Program-made: the position numbers and the translations under genes
Shown: positions 1-7,497 of the stretch, piece after piece
Position numbering within the stretch: position 1 is the first letter of the stretch
Layout of the letters: every line of letters begins with the position of its first letter
The notes under the pieces: model-generated
Told to the model about the DNA's origin: nothing
The model's input: the letters and a program-made list of their open reading frames with translations, nothing else
The model's database searches: none
Source of the DNA: an uncultured Ruminococcus sp.
GTDB lineage: Bacteria > Bacillota > Clostridia > Oscillospirales > Ruminococcaceae
DNA: 43,460 nucleotides
NCBI RefSeq assembly: GCF_947301925.1
Contig: NZ_CAMYUE010000020.1
Location: 1 to 43,460, forward strand
Reading direction: 5' to 3'

Positions 1-186
1 GCGGGAGCAGCCTTTTTCTCCTCCTTCTTCTCGGGCTCGGCCTTCTTCGCGGGAGCAGCCTTTTTCTCCTCCTTCTTCTCGGGCTCGGCCTTCTTCGCGG
101 GAGCAGCCTTCTTCTCCTCCTTCTTCTCGGCAGCCTTCTTTGCGGGAGCAGCCTTCTTCTCCTCCTTCTTCTCCTCCTTGGGAGCC
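1..186 (-). repeat. 48-bp in-frame tandem repeats in the infB linker
   Basis: Units beginning gcgggagcagcc start at 1, 49, 97 and 142. The first two are 48 bp and the third is 45 bp. Read on the minus strand each encodes a 15-16 residue block of the APAKKAEPEKKEEKKA type. The array probably continues beyond the left edge. Copy number in such linkers is likely to vary between strains. Confidence 0.9.
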
Positions 187-416
187 TCCTCCTTCACGGG
201 ACGGGGATCGTTCTTGGAATTGAAGTAGTCATTGAGGGAGCTTACCGCATAGCGCTCCTTTGTGTAGTGCTCGAGAACGGAATTCATCTCCTCCTCTGTG
301 AGGGATGAACCCGTCTTTTTCTTATTGTCGCCATTTCCTGCGAAGAACTCAACGAGTTCCTGCGAGGAAAGTCCGAGATCTTTTGCAGCGTCACTTAACT
401 TTATCTTTTTTGCCAT
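1..416 (-). CDS. infB: Translation initiation factor IF-2, N-terminal part (runs off left edge)
   Basis: The reading frame opens at ATG 416 and continues through the left edge, so only about 138 residues are visible. They start MAKKIKLSDAAKDLGLSSQE, the winged-helix-like IF-2 N-domain. A long Lys/Glu/Ala/Pro-rich linker follows, typical of Clostridial IF-2 before the GTPase core. IF-2 delivers initiator tRNA to the 30S subunit and promotes subunit joining. It is the last visible gene of the rimP-nusA-ylxR-ylxQ-infB operon, the conserved Firmicute order, which supports the call although the G-domain lies outside the window. The linker is made of tandem repeats (separate entry). Confidence 0.93.
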   Translation of the reverse strand, partial: MAKKIKLSDAAKDLGLSSQELVEFFAGNGDNKKKTGSSLTEEEMNSVLEHYTKERYAVSSLNDYFNSKNDPRPVKEEAPKEEKKEEKKAAPAKKAAEKKEEKKAAPAKKAEPEKKEEKKAAPAKKAEPEKKEEKKAAP

Positions 417-498
417 AGGCTTTATTACCTCCAATTGTGTCTGCCGCACAGCGGCATCAGTATCAAAATGTTCTCATATAACCATCTATGTCAACGCA

Positions 499-822
499 TT
501 ACTGCGATCCGTCGGATATTATCCTCTCAAAGCCGTCCGCGAAGCCCTTGTCTGTCACTGCGATGACAGCGGTCTCCTTGCCGCAGAGCCTTCCGATATC
601 GAATTTGCTCAGCTCAGTGCGGAAGTGTCTCACGCTGAATTTACCGCAGTAGTAATCAGCCTCCTTGACGGTCTTTTCCGAAGAATCCGCAGCGGTAAGT
701 ACGCAGTGGACCGTGCCGTTCTTTATTGCCTCGACAGCGCTGTCGAAGCCCTTTACGGTCTTGCCTGCCTTAATGCATATACCCAGCAGATTAGCTGTCC
801 TTCGGTTCTTCTCCGAGCTCAC
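499..822 (-). CDS. ylxQ: L7Ae/L30e-family RNA-binding protein YlxQ
   Basis: A 107-residue basic protein with the compact L7Ae-type fold. The N-terminal segment NLLGICIKAGKTVKGFDSAV and the later CVLTAADSS stretch fit the YlxQ/YbxF group, which binds kink-turn RNA. Its start lies inside the end of ylxR (32-base overlap, 791-822), a sign of translational coupling. infB follows after 82 bases. YlxQ is regularly found between ylxR and infB in Firmicutes, so position and sequence agree. Its role in the cell is poorly known. Confidence 0.88.
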   Translation of the reverse strand: MSSEKNRRTANLLGICIKAGKTVKGFDSAVEAIKNGTVHCVLTAADSSEKTVKEADYYCGKFSVRHFRTELSKFDIGRLCGKETAVIAVTDKGFADGFERIISDGSQ

Positions 823-1075
823 TCATCATCACCTCGTATACACTGTCGTCTATCCTGCATGAGAAGGATCTCTCGAAGCGCCTTGCCTTTCTTGCCTTTT
901 CCAGACATTCCGTGCTGCGGCAGATATAAGCGCCTCTGCCTGCGGCCTTGCCCTTGAAGTCAAGGCTTATCTCCCCCTCGGGAGACTTTACCACGCGGAT
1001 GAGCTCCATCTTTGGCTTCATCTCATTGCAGCCGAGACACATTCTCATGGGTATCTTTCTGGGCTTCATTGTCAT
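791..1075 (-). CDS. ylxR: YlxR family protein (RnpM, DUF448)
   Basis: A 94-residue basic protein with the family hallmarks: RMCLGC near the N-terminus, a central GRGAYIC block and a C-terminal Lys/Arg-rich helix. YlxR is an RNA-binding protein described in Bacillus as a modulator of RNase P (RnpM). The start codon overlaps the nusA stop (1072-1075), and the 3' end overlaps ylxQ by 32 bases. The three genes are therefore likely translated in a coupled way. Confidence 0.9.
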   Translation of the reverse strand: MTMKPRKIPMRMCLGCNEMKPKMELIRVVKSPEGEISLDFKGKAAGRGAYICRSTECLEKARKARRFERSFSCRIDDSVYEVMMSELGEEPKDS

Positions 1076-2307
1076 TCCTCGGCCTTCTCCTCAGCGGGAG
1101 CGCTCTCCTCTTCGGCTGTCTCTGCAACAGCCTCATCGGCAGCGGCGTTCTCCTCATCGGCAGCGGCCTCCTCCGTTTTCTCCTCTTCCTCGGCAGGAAC
1201 GCTCTCGAATACGGGAGCCACGAAGTTGGGGCTCATCTCGGGAGCCTCCTCGCCCGTGAGGTTGTCGAACTGGGGCTTGATGTCGATCTTGAAGCCTGTG
1301 AGCTTGGCAGCAAGCTTGGCGTTCTGTCCCTTGTTTCCGATAGCCAGCGAGAGCTGATTATTGGGAACGATGACCGTGCAGGCCTTCTCCTCCATTGAGG
1401 TGATGACTGTCTTGAGCACCTCTGCGGGAGCAAGAGCTCTTGCGATGAATTCCTCGGGGACCTCGCTCCAGGGGATAATGTCTATCTTTTCGCCGCTGAG
1501 CTCGTTTACCACAGCGGTGATCCTTGAACGCTTGGGACCTATGCAGGCGCCTACAGCGTCAACGTTCTCGTCCTTTGACCATACGGCGATCTTGGTTCTT
1601 GAGCCTGCCTCACGGGATATGGACTTCACCTCAACGGTGCCGTCGTATATCTCAGGGACCTCCTGCTCGAAGAGTCTCTTTACCAGGTCCTTGTGTGTAC
1701 GGGAGATCTTTACAACAGGCTTCTTGTTCTTGCCCACGATGCCTGTGATGTATACCTTTACGGACTTTCCTTCCTCCAGGTTCTCGCCGGGTATCTGCTC
1801 ATTGCGGAAGAGGTAGAGCTCTGTTCCGTCGTATACCACAGTGACCGTACCTCTGCCGGGCTCTACCTGTGATACCTTGGCGGTAATGCACTCGTGCTCC
1901 TTCTGCTCGAACTTGCTGAGCATCTGCTCGCGGTTGATCTCTCTCAGGTCGCCCTTGATGGACTGCTTTGCGGAGAGGGCAGCCATTCTGCCCAGCTTGG
2001 AGATATCCAGCTCCTTGAGGATAGTGCCGCCGACGACGGCATTGGGATCCATAGTCTTTGCAACGTCGATATTGACCTCGTTAACGTCGATAGGCTCGTC
2101 GTCGATGATATCCTGTCTGATATACATTTCAAACTTCTTTGTCTTGGGGTCTATCTCCACGGAGATCCTCTCCTCGCTGTGAGGGTAGGCTCTTCTTGCC
2201 GCCTTGAGCATAGCCGACTTTACCTTATCGATGAGAAGCTCGGTCTCAACGCTGTTTTCCTCTCCAAGAGCCTCAAGCGCCTTGAAAAAGTCCTTATTCA
2301 TGTTCAT
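1072..2307 (-). CDS. nusA: Transcription termination/antitermination factor NusA
   Basis: About 411 residues in the NusA order: N-terminal RNA-polymerase-binding domain (about 1-125), S1 domain (about 135-205) and two KH domains (to about 350). A strongly acidic Glu/Ala tail of roughly 60 residues follows. NusA binds the RNA exit channel and acts in pausing, termination and antitermination. The start is taken at ATG 2307 because GGAGG lies 11 bases upstream; a TTG further upstream would sit within that ribosome site. The acidic tail is longer than in Bacillus, where NusA ends soon after KH2, and low-complexity tails like this are common in Clostridia. Confidence 0.95.
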   Translation of the reverse strand: MNMNKDFFKALEALGEENSVETELLIDKVKSAMLKAARRAYPHSEERISVEIDPKTKKFEMYIRQDIIDDEPIDVNEVNIDVAKTMDPNAVVGGTILKELDISKLGRMAALSAKQSIKGDLREINREQMLSKFEQKEHECITAKVSQVEPGRGTVTVVYDGTELYLFRNEQIPGENLEEGKSVKVYITGIVGKNKKPVVKISRTHKDLVKRLFEQEVPEIYDGTVEVKSISREAGSRTKIAVWSKDENVDAVGACIGPKRSRITAVVNELSGEKIDIIPWSEVPEEFIARALAPAEVLKTVITSMEEKACTVIVPNNQLSLAIGNKGQNAKLAAKLTGFKIDIKPQFDNLTGEEAPEMSPNFVAPVFESVPAEEEEKTEEAAADEENAAADEAVAETAEEESAPAEEKAEE

Positions 2308-2351
2308 GTCTGTAAATTCCTCCAATATATTATATTTTGTTTTTTTACATT

Positions 2352-2825
2352 TCAGAAATCGAGATACAGCTTTACGAAAGCGATATCCGATAACGGGAAT
2401 TTCTTTTCCTCTCCGCTGTCGAGAACGGCTGTGACGCCCTCCTTGTCTGCGCCGGTGAGCTGTGCGACTATTTCTTTTTCGCCTTCCGCAGCCCTGATGA
2501 AGCGTATCTTCACCTTATCCCCGCGGCACACCTCGAAGTGCTCCTCCTTGACCAGCTCGCGCTCCAGACCTGCCGAGCCCACCTCCAGCATATAGCTCTG
2601 GGGAATGGGATCCTTTTCGTCAAGGATATCGCTTATGGGAGCATTTGCGCGTTCACAGTCGGCAATGGTGATGCCCTCGTCCTGATCGATGAACACTCTC
2701 AGGTACCACATGGCGCCTTCCTTCTCATAGCACACGTCCCAGAGGTAGTAGCCCAGCTCGTCGGTTATTGGCTTGATAAGGTCGTAGACCTTCTGCTCGG
2801 TACCGCCGAATTTCTTGAATTTCAT
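2352..2825 (-). CDS. rimP: Ribosome maturation factor RimP
   Basis: 157 residues from ATG 2825. RimP assists 30S subunit maturation. The N-terminal domain carries the family's ...ELGYYLWDVCYEKEG... and LRVFIDQDEGITIADCE segments, followed by LEVGSAGLERELVKEEHF and a C-terminal SH3-like barrel. The frame stays open upstream to 2975, but that part lies in the leader across the hairpin at 2934-2958 and is not expected to be translated. First gene of the operon leading to infB, 44 bases before nusA. Confidence 0.94.
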   Translation of the reverse strand: MKFKKFGGTEQKVYDLIKPITDELGYYLWDVCYEKEGAMWYLRVFIDQDEGITIADCERANAPISDILDEKDPIPQSYMLEVGSAGLERELVKEEHFEVCRGDKVKIRFIRAAEGEKEIVAQLTGADKEGVTAVLDSGEEKKFPLSDIAFVKLYLDF

Positions 2826-2933
2826 AGGCAGTTTTTCCCGAAATATCGGGTATCTCCTTTCTCTGTAAAGTAATAGCAACGTAATATCGGCATTTATACG
2901 GCCTGCAAAAACCGCGCTGACTGTATAAATACT

Positions 2934-2958
2934 AAAGACCGGAAGGGTTCCGGTCTTT
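2934..2958 (-). promoter_or_regulatory. Leader hairpin upstream of rimP
   Basis: An 11-bp perfect stem (AAAGACCGGAA/TTCCGGTCTTT) with a 3-base loop lies about 16 bases after the predicted transcription start and about 110 bases before rimP. On the minus strand it is followed by AGTATTTATAC, not a clean U-tract, so it may be an attenuator, a stabiliser or an autoregulatory target rather than a plain terminator. Regulation of this operon through its leader is known in other bacteria; a role here is inference. Confidence 0.6.
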
Positions 2959-2980
2959 GGGTTTACTATCATCATAAAGT

Positions 2981-3009
2981 ATTATAACACGGTTTTTCGC
3001 AAAAATCAA
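2981..3009 (-). promoter_or_regulatory. Promoter of the rimP-nusA-infB operon
   Basis: On the minus strand TTGATT (3009-3004), a 17-bp spacer and TATAAT (2986-2981). Predicted start near 2974, giving a leader of about 150 bases. Confidence 0.82.
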
Positions 3010-3097
3010 GTGTTTTTCGGAATTTTTTTCAAAAAAATCCATGTTTTTTTCAAAGGGCGTTAAAAGCAGCTCTATCCGCCGGCTTCTCCCCGATTTA

Positions 3098-3127
3098 TTG
3101 ACAACCCCGTCCCTTTTATGCTATAAT
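3098..3127 (+). promoter_or_regulatory. Promoter of the Ntn-type hydrolase gene
   Basis: TTGACA (3098-3103), 18-bp spacer, TATAAT (3122-3127). Predicted start near 3134, about 26 bases before the gene. It is divergent from the rimP promoter. Confidence 0.82.
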
Positions 3128-3159
3128 TCAGATACATTTTCCGGAAAGAGGTGCTGAGA

Positions 3160-4224
3160 ATGAAGGCTTTGAAAATAATCCGCAACACAGTCCTTGTAAT
3201 ACTGCTGCTGGCAGTTATCGCCGCACTGGCGCTGTTCCTGTATCTGCGCAAGGACATAAAGACCGTCCGCAGCCTGAAGAACGAAGGCAGCGGCGCTTAT
3301 ACCATGACCTGCTACAACGATTACAAGCTGGACAAATTCCTCGAAACAGGCGCAGAGAACGACAAGGAGTTCGCACAATTCCTGAATAAGGAGATACTCC
3401 ACGGCGCCGCGTCAGCGTTTCGGGTGCTGGGCGAAGGCTGCACCGCCTTTGTTTCGCGCAATGAAAACGGCGATGTGATACTCGGCCGCAATTTTGATTT
3501 TGAAGAGGCCCCCTTCGTACAGGTATACACCGATCCCGAAAACGGCTACGCCTCCGTTTCCACGGCGACCCTTTTCGGCATAGGCTACAACAAGGACAGA
3601 GTTCCCGACAACGGCTTTTCCATAAACAACTGCGCCCTTCTGACCGCTCCGTATTTTCCCTGTGACGGCATGAACGAAAAGGGCGTGTCAGCTGCACTTC
3701 TGGTAGTACCCGTGGTGTCCACAGTCCATGACGATAACAAGGTCAGCATCAACCAGACCACAGCAATAAGGCTCATTCTCGACAAGGCCGCCAGCACAGG
3801 CGAAGCCGTTGAGCTTCTCAGGAAATACAACGTATATTTCAGCGGCGGACTAAAAACGCATATATTTATAGCCGACGCAAGCGGCGACTCCGTCATCGTT
3901 GAGTATTACGACGGCGATCTTCAGGTAGTAAGACCTGACGGCGATCATCAGATAGCCGCCAACCATATCGCCTATCAGGATCTTAACATCTTCGAGTCTC
4001 CCGACTCCCTTGAAAGGCAGAAGGCAGTAGAGCAGGTGATAACCCAGCGTGACAACAAGCTTGACATGGACACCTGCGAGGAGCTGCTCAATGCAGTTGG
4101 CCTGTACAACAGGGACAAGTCCGACAGGCTCCAGTGGTCGGTGGTATACGATCTCAGCAGCAGGAGCGGCAGGATATGGCCTCACCGCAAAAGCGAAGCC
4201 GCCCGGGATTTTGACCTGAAATAA
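3160..4224 (+). CDS. Membrane-anchored Ntn-type amidohydrolase (C45/choloylglycine hydrolase-like)
   Basis: 354 residues. A hydrophobic segment (about 8-29) makes it a signal-anchored or exported protein. The catalytic core begins at Cys94 in GEGCTAF, followed by GRNFDF (Arg110, Asp113). This matches the N-terminal nucleophile Cys and the Arg/Asp of linear-amide hydrolases such as bile salt hydrolase, penicillin V acylase and the acyl-CoA:6-APA acyltransferase (C45) group. In these families the Cys is exposed by removing the preceding residues; here about 93 residues would have to come off. ATG 3160 is preferred over GTG 3151 because AGAGG lies 8 bases before it. The substrate cannot be told; an amide or N-acyl amino acid is most likely. 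Confidence 0.75.
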   Translation: MKALKIIRNTVLVILLLAVIAALALFLYLRKDIKTVRSLKNEGSGAYTMTCYNDYKLDKFLETGAENDKEFAQFLNKEILHGAASAFRVLGEGCTAFVSRNENGDVILGRNFDFEEAPFVQVYTDPENGYASVSTATLFGIGYNKDRVPDNGFSINNCALLTAPYFPCDGMNEKGVSAALLVVPVVSTVHDDNKVSINQTTAIRLILDKAASTGEAVELLRKYNVYFSGGLKTHIFIADASGDSVIVEYYDGDLQVVRPDGDHQIAANHIAYQDLNIFESPDSLERQKAVEQVITQRDNKLDMDTCEELLNAVGLYNRDKSDRLQWSVVYDLSSRSGRIWPHRKSEAARDFDLK

Positions 4225-4231
4225 CAAAAAC

Positions 4232-4261
4232 AAAAAGACGTTCCCGCAGGAACGTCTTTTT
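4232..4261. terminator. Bidirectional rho-independent terminator
   Basis: 13-bp stem AAAAAGACGTTCC/GGAACGTCTTTTT with a CGCA loop and T-tracts on both sides. It sits between two convergent genes. Confidence 0.9.
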
Positions 4262-4286
4262 TATTCTTAGCTCTTAGCTTTTAAAC

Positions 4287-6590
4287 TCAGCCCTTGAGAG
4301 CCACACGCCTGATCTTGCCGCTGATAGTCTTGGGAAGTTCGTCCCTGAATTCAACTATACGGGGATACTTGTAAGGAGCTGTATGCTTCTTGACATAGTC
4401 CTGTATCTCCTTCTTCAGCTCGTCGGTGCCCTCTGTGCCCTTTACAAGAACGATGGAAGCCTTTACCACCTGACCTCTTACGGGGTCGGGAGCGGCGCTT
4501 ACGCCGCATTCAAGGACGTAGGGAAGCTCCATGATAACGCTTTCAATCTCGAAGGGACCGATACGGTAGCCCGAGGACTTGATAACGTCGTCAACTCGGC
4601 CGACGTACCAGAAATAGCCGTCCTCGTCCTTCCACGCGGTATCGCCTGTGTGGTAGATGCCGTCGCTCCAGGCCTCCCTGGTCTTTTCCTCGTCGTTGTA
4701 GTAGCCCAGGAAGAGTCCGCAGGGAGTATTCTTGTCAGTGCGGATAACTATCTCGCCTGTTTCGCCTGTCTTTACGGGCTTTCCGTCGGGATCCACGATA
4801 TCCACGTCATAGAGCACGCTAGGCTTGCCCATAGAGCCGGGACGGCAGGTCATGCCTACGAAGTTGCCGATGGAAAGTGTGGTCTCGGTCTGGCCGAAGC
4901 CCTCCATGAGCTTTACTCCCGTAGCCTTGAGGAACTGGTTGTATACCTCGGGATTGAGAGCCTCGCCCGCAACAGTAGCGTACTTTATGGAGGTCAGGTC
5001 GAACTTGGAGAGATCTTCCTTGATGAAGAACCTGTACATGGTGGGAGGTGCGCAGAATGTGGTTATATTGTACTTCCTGAACATGGGAAGTATCTTGTTT
5101 GCGTCAAAGCGGTCGAAGTCGTATACGAACACGCAGGTCTCGCTGAGCCACTGTCCGTAGAGCTTGCCCCAGAGCGCCTTGCCCCAGCCTGTATCGGATA
5201 TGGTGAAGTGTATGCCGTTGGGGTCTACGTTATGCCAGTAGCGTGCGGTGATGAAGTGGCCGAGAGCGTATTTGTGGCTGTGCGTGGCTATCTTTGGGTA
5301 GCCCGTGGTGCCCGATGTGAAGAACATAAGGTTGGGCTCGCTGCCGCAGGAGAGCTTCTCGGGATCGGTGGGACGCTCGAATACGTCGCTGAACTCGGAC
5401 ATCTCCTTGTCAAAATCCGCCCAGCCCTCGCGCTCACCGTGAGCCATCATCTTTATGAGATGTATGCCCAACTCCTCCTCGGCAAGATCAACCTGATGAG
5501 CAACGTCGCCGTCGCCCGTACATACGATAGCCTTTACTCCCGCAGCCTTGAAGCGGTATGTAAAGTCATGCTGCACCAGCTGATTAGTGGCGGGGATAAC
5601 TATAGCGCCTATCTTGTGAAGGGCAAGGATAGAGAACCAGAACTGATAATGTCTCTTGAGGACGAGCATTACCCTGTCGCCCTTCTTTATGCCCTTTGAC
5701 AAGAAATAATTGGCAGTCATGTTGGAATACTTCTTCATGTCCGCGAAGGTGAACCTTCTCTCGGACATATCGTTTCCGACGTAGATAAGAGCCTCCTTGT
5801 CGGGACATTTTGCCGCAAGAGCGTCAACCACATCGAAGCCGAAGTTGAACTTCTCCTCGTTTATGAAGCTTATGCCCGTAAGATTGCCCATCGTATCCGT
5901 TTCCAGCTTTACGAATCTGTCCGCAACGGGATCCTGTATATGCGCAAGGTCGAAATTGGTGACGCCGGGAAGTATAACGGGATCAAGGTTTGAGATAGCG
6001 TGCTGGGGCTGATTTACGCCGCATACTATAGCGTAGAACTTGCACTCCCTGCCGCCCACTGCCCACTCGTCATGGGGCTCGGAGCTGTCGTAATAGATAG
6101 AGTCGCCCTCGTTGAGTATCTCAACATTGTCGCCCACCTGCACCTTGAGCTGTCCGCTGATGACGATATCCATTTCCTGACCCTCATGGGTGTGGGGGTG
6201 AGGAACTCTGAACTCCTCGTCAACATAGGGAATGGTAACGAGGAAGGGCTCTGCTATCTTATTGCGGAACTTGGGAGCCAGTCTCAGGTAGCTCAGACCC
6301 TTTCTTCTGGCAATGGGAAGTCCCTCTCCTGCCCTTGTGATATCAAAGCTCTTTATATGGGGAGATTCGCCCTCCATAAGGTCCGTTATCTCAACTCCGC
6401 AGGCATTTGCGAACTTATATATGAAGCTGAAGCTGAAATCCTTTGCACCGCCCTCGTAGGCAAGGTACTCATAGGACGAAACTCCTATCTTGTCGGCCAT
6501 TTCCTTCGGAGTAAGCCCCACCGATTCACGGGTGAGCCTGATTCGCTCAGCGACCTCTTTTATCTTGAACTCGGGATCAAACATATTCAT
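4287..6590 (-). CDS. XRE helix-turn-helix / cupin / acyl-CoA synthetase fusion protein
   Basis: 767 residues with three modules. Residues 10-70 are a Cro/C1-type helix-turn-helix. Residues about 115-185 are a cupin with metal-ligand-like H133, H135 and H173 (HPHTHEGQE ... SSEPHDEW). Residues about 245-767 are a complete AMP-forming acyl-CoA synthetase with the P-loop FFTSGTTGYPK (424-433), GFGQTETT, the YHTGDTAWKDEDGY signature and the C-terminal catalytic Lys759 in TISGKIRR. The synthetase resembles acetyl/medium-chain acyl-CoA synthetases. XRE-cupin proteins are normally stand-alone small-molecule regulators, so this fusion joins sensor, DNA-binding and enzyme parts. The synthetase residues look intact. 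Single-gene unit with its own promoter. The acyl substrate and whether it binds DNA are unknown. Confidence 0.88.
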   Translation of the reverse strand: MNMFDPEFKIKEVAERIRLTRESVGLTPKEMADKIGVSSYEYLAYEGGAKDFSFSFIYKFANACGVEITDLMEGESPHIKSFDITRAGEGLPIARRKGLSYLRLAPKFRNKIAEPFLVTIPYVDEEFRVPHPHTHEGQEMDIVISGQLKVQVGDNVEILNEGDSIYYDSSEPHDEWAVGGRECKFYAIVCGVNQPQHAISNLDPVILPGVTNFDLAHIQDPVADRFVKLETDTMGNLTGISFINEEKFNFGFDVVDALAAKCPDKEALIYVGNDMSERRFTFADMKKYSNMTANYFLSKGIKKGDRVMLVLKRHYQFWFSILALHKIGAIVIPATNQLVQHDFTYRFKAAGVKAIVCTGDGDVAHQVDLAEEELGIHLIKMMAHGEREGWADFDKEMSEFSDVFERPTDPEKLSCGSEPNLMFFTSGTTGYPKIATHSHKYALGHFITARYWHNVDPNGIHFTISDTGWGKALWGKLYGQWLSETCVFVYDFDRFDANKILPMFRKYNITTFCAPPTMYRFFIKEDLSKFDLTSIKYATVAGEALNPEVYNQFLKATGVKLMEGFGQTETTLSIGNFVGMTCRPGSMGKPSVLYDVDIVDPDGKPVKTGETGEIVIRTDKNTPCGLFLGYYNDEEKTREAWSDGIYHTGDTAWKDEDGYFWYVGRVDDVIKSSGYRIGPFEIESVIMELPYVLECGVSAAPDPVRGQVVKASIVLVKGTEGTDELKKEIQDYVKKHTAPYKYPRIVEFRDELPKTISGKIRRVALKG

Positions 6591-6622
6591 AGCAGCAAGT
6601 CTGCTCCTTTCCGAAAAATCGC

Positions 6623-6642
6623 ATACGGCAACACGGCCGTAT
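6623..6642. promoter_or_regulatory. Inverted repeat in the leader of the fusion gene (possible operator)
   Basis: ATACGGC (6623-6629) and GCCGTAT (6636-6642) form a 7-bp inverted repeat with a 6-base spacer, between the predicted start site (about 6678) and the gene. It could be a binding site for the gene's own XRE domain or an RNA hairpin. Inference only. Confidence 0.4.
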
Positions 6643-6684
6643 CCGCCGCGTTACTGCATATATCCGTCTGCACTTGTAACTGTA

Positions 6685-6713
6685 ATTATATCACTGTACC
6701 GCCGAATTGTCAA
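6685..6713 (-). promoter_or_regulatory. Promoter of the HTH-cupin-synthetase gene
   Basis: Minus-strand TTGACA (6713-6708), 17-bp spacer, TATAAT (6690-6685). Start near 6678 and a leader of about 88 bases. Confidence 0.85.
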
Positions 6714-6762
6714 CTTTTTCCTGAACATCGGGACCTCCGCACCATGCCTCCCATAAGAGGCC

Positions 6763-6815
6763 GTAAAAAGAGAAAGCCCCCGTAAAGCCATGCGGCGGCT
6801 TCACAGGGGAGCTTT
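6763..6815 (-). terminator. Terminator of the small secreted-protein gene
   Basis: A long imperfect stem (6773-6815; AAAGCTCCCC... pairing with ...GGGGGCTTT) is followed on the minus strand by CTCTTTTTAC. It ends the gene at 6857-7276. Confidence 0.8.
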
Positions 6816-6856
6816 CATATATATCAAATCCCTTTATATCCTTATAAGTAACTCAA

Positions 6857-7276
6857 TCAGCCTCTGAGCTGAACGCGATCATTGAGCGCCGGAGAAAAGC
6901 AGGGACCGGCAGGGCCAGAGGGTCTGGGTCTGGGTCCATGAACTACGACAATGATTATATCATCATCGTCTTCGGGCCAGTGGCGAACAGGTCCGCAGTC
7001 GGGGCCGCCTCCGCCGAGAGGAGGACAATCAGGATCATAAACTGCTGTGAGGGAGCCCACGGGGATCTTGCTGCCATTTGAAAGGGATGCTCCCTTTATT
7101 CCCGAAACCTTCATTCCTGTATCAGCCAGTTTGATCTCCGAAGCACTTTCGATGGAGATGCCTCTGCACAATTCGTCTGTATTTGCTGCGTTTGCGGAAA
7201 GTGAACCTGCCATGGGAACTGCACACATTACTGATGCTGCTAAAGCTGTGATGATCTTCTTAAAATTAGCTTTCAT
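6857..7276 (-). CDS. Small secreted protein of unknown function
   Basis: 139 residues with a clear Sec signal peptide (MKANFKKIITALAASVMCAV...) and a likely cleavage site after SANA. The mature part has few helices in prospect. It carries four Cys, a GGGG stretch, and an odd block of four Asp, three Ile and three Val followed by HGPRPRPSGPAGPC. AAGGAG lies 10 bases before the ATG. It is a single-gene unit with its own terminator and a possible activator-dependent promoter. I do not recognise a family. A secreted peptide precursor or wall-associated protein is possible but unsupported. Confidence 0.65.
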   Translation of the reverse strand: MKANFKKIITALAASVMCAVPMAGSLSANAANTDELCRGISIESASEIKLADTGMKVSGIKGASLSNGSKIPVGSLTAVYDPDCPPLGGGGPDCGPVRHWPEDDDDIIIVVVHGPRPRPSGPAGPCFSPALNDRVQLRG

Positions 7277-7371
7277 AACAATTTCTCCTTATAAAACATT
7301 ATCATATTACATATCTTTGCTTTGGTTTATCTTGTTTTCTTTGTTCAGGCGTTGCGCAACCCTATGCTTCT

Positions 7372-7436
7372 ATTATACACGGATACGGAAATAATGGAAG
7401 ATGAGGATTGTAATTTTGCGAGTGACATTTGTCACT
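7372..7436 (-). promoter_or_regulatory. Candidate activator-dependent promoter (Crp/Fnr-like site plus -10)
   Basis: On the minus strand a perfect TATAAT (7377-7372) lacks a good -35. Upstream, AGTGA-N6-TCACT (7421-7436) is a palindrome of the Crp/Fnr class. Its centre is about 63 bp from the predicted start, close to the -61.5 of class I activator promoters. It would drive the secreted-protein gene starting at 7276. The regulator is not in the window. Confidence 0.4.
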
Positions 7437-7479
7437 TTTTTTCTGACAAATGTAACAGGCGGCTGAAAACAGCCGCCTG
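7425..7479. terminator. Two tandem hairpins downstream of the LytTR-linked gene
   Basis: CAGGCGGCTG/CAGCCGCCTG (7456-7465/7470-7479) forms a 10-bp stem with an AAAA loop. Next to it ACATTTGTCA/TGACAAATGT (7425-7434/7444-7453) forms another 10-bp stem. The first probably terminates the minus-strand gene ending at 7498, although the U-tract is weak. Confidence 0.55.
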
Positions 7480-7497
7480 CATGGTATTATATTCCTT

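Noticed and set aside
1..186. CRISPR array
   Set aside because: The 48-bp repeats are contiguous without spacers and translate in frame as the IF-2 linker.
2826..2975. 50-codon extension of rimP
   Set aside because: It lies in the leader and over the hairpin, and the RimP family starts at about 2825.
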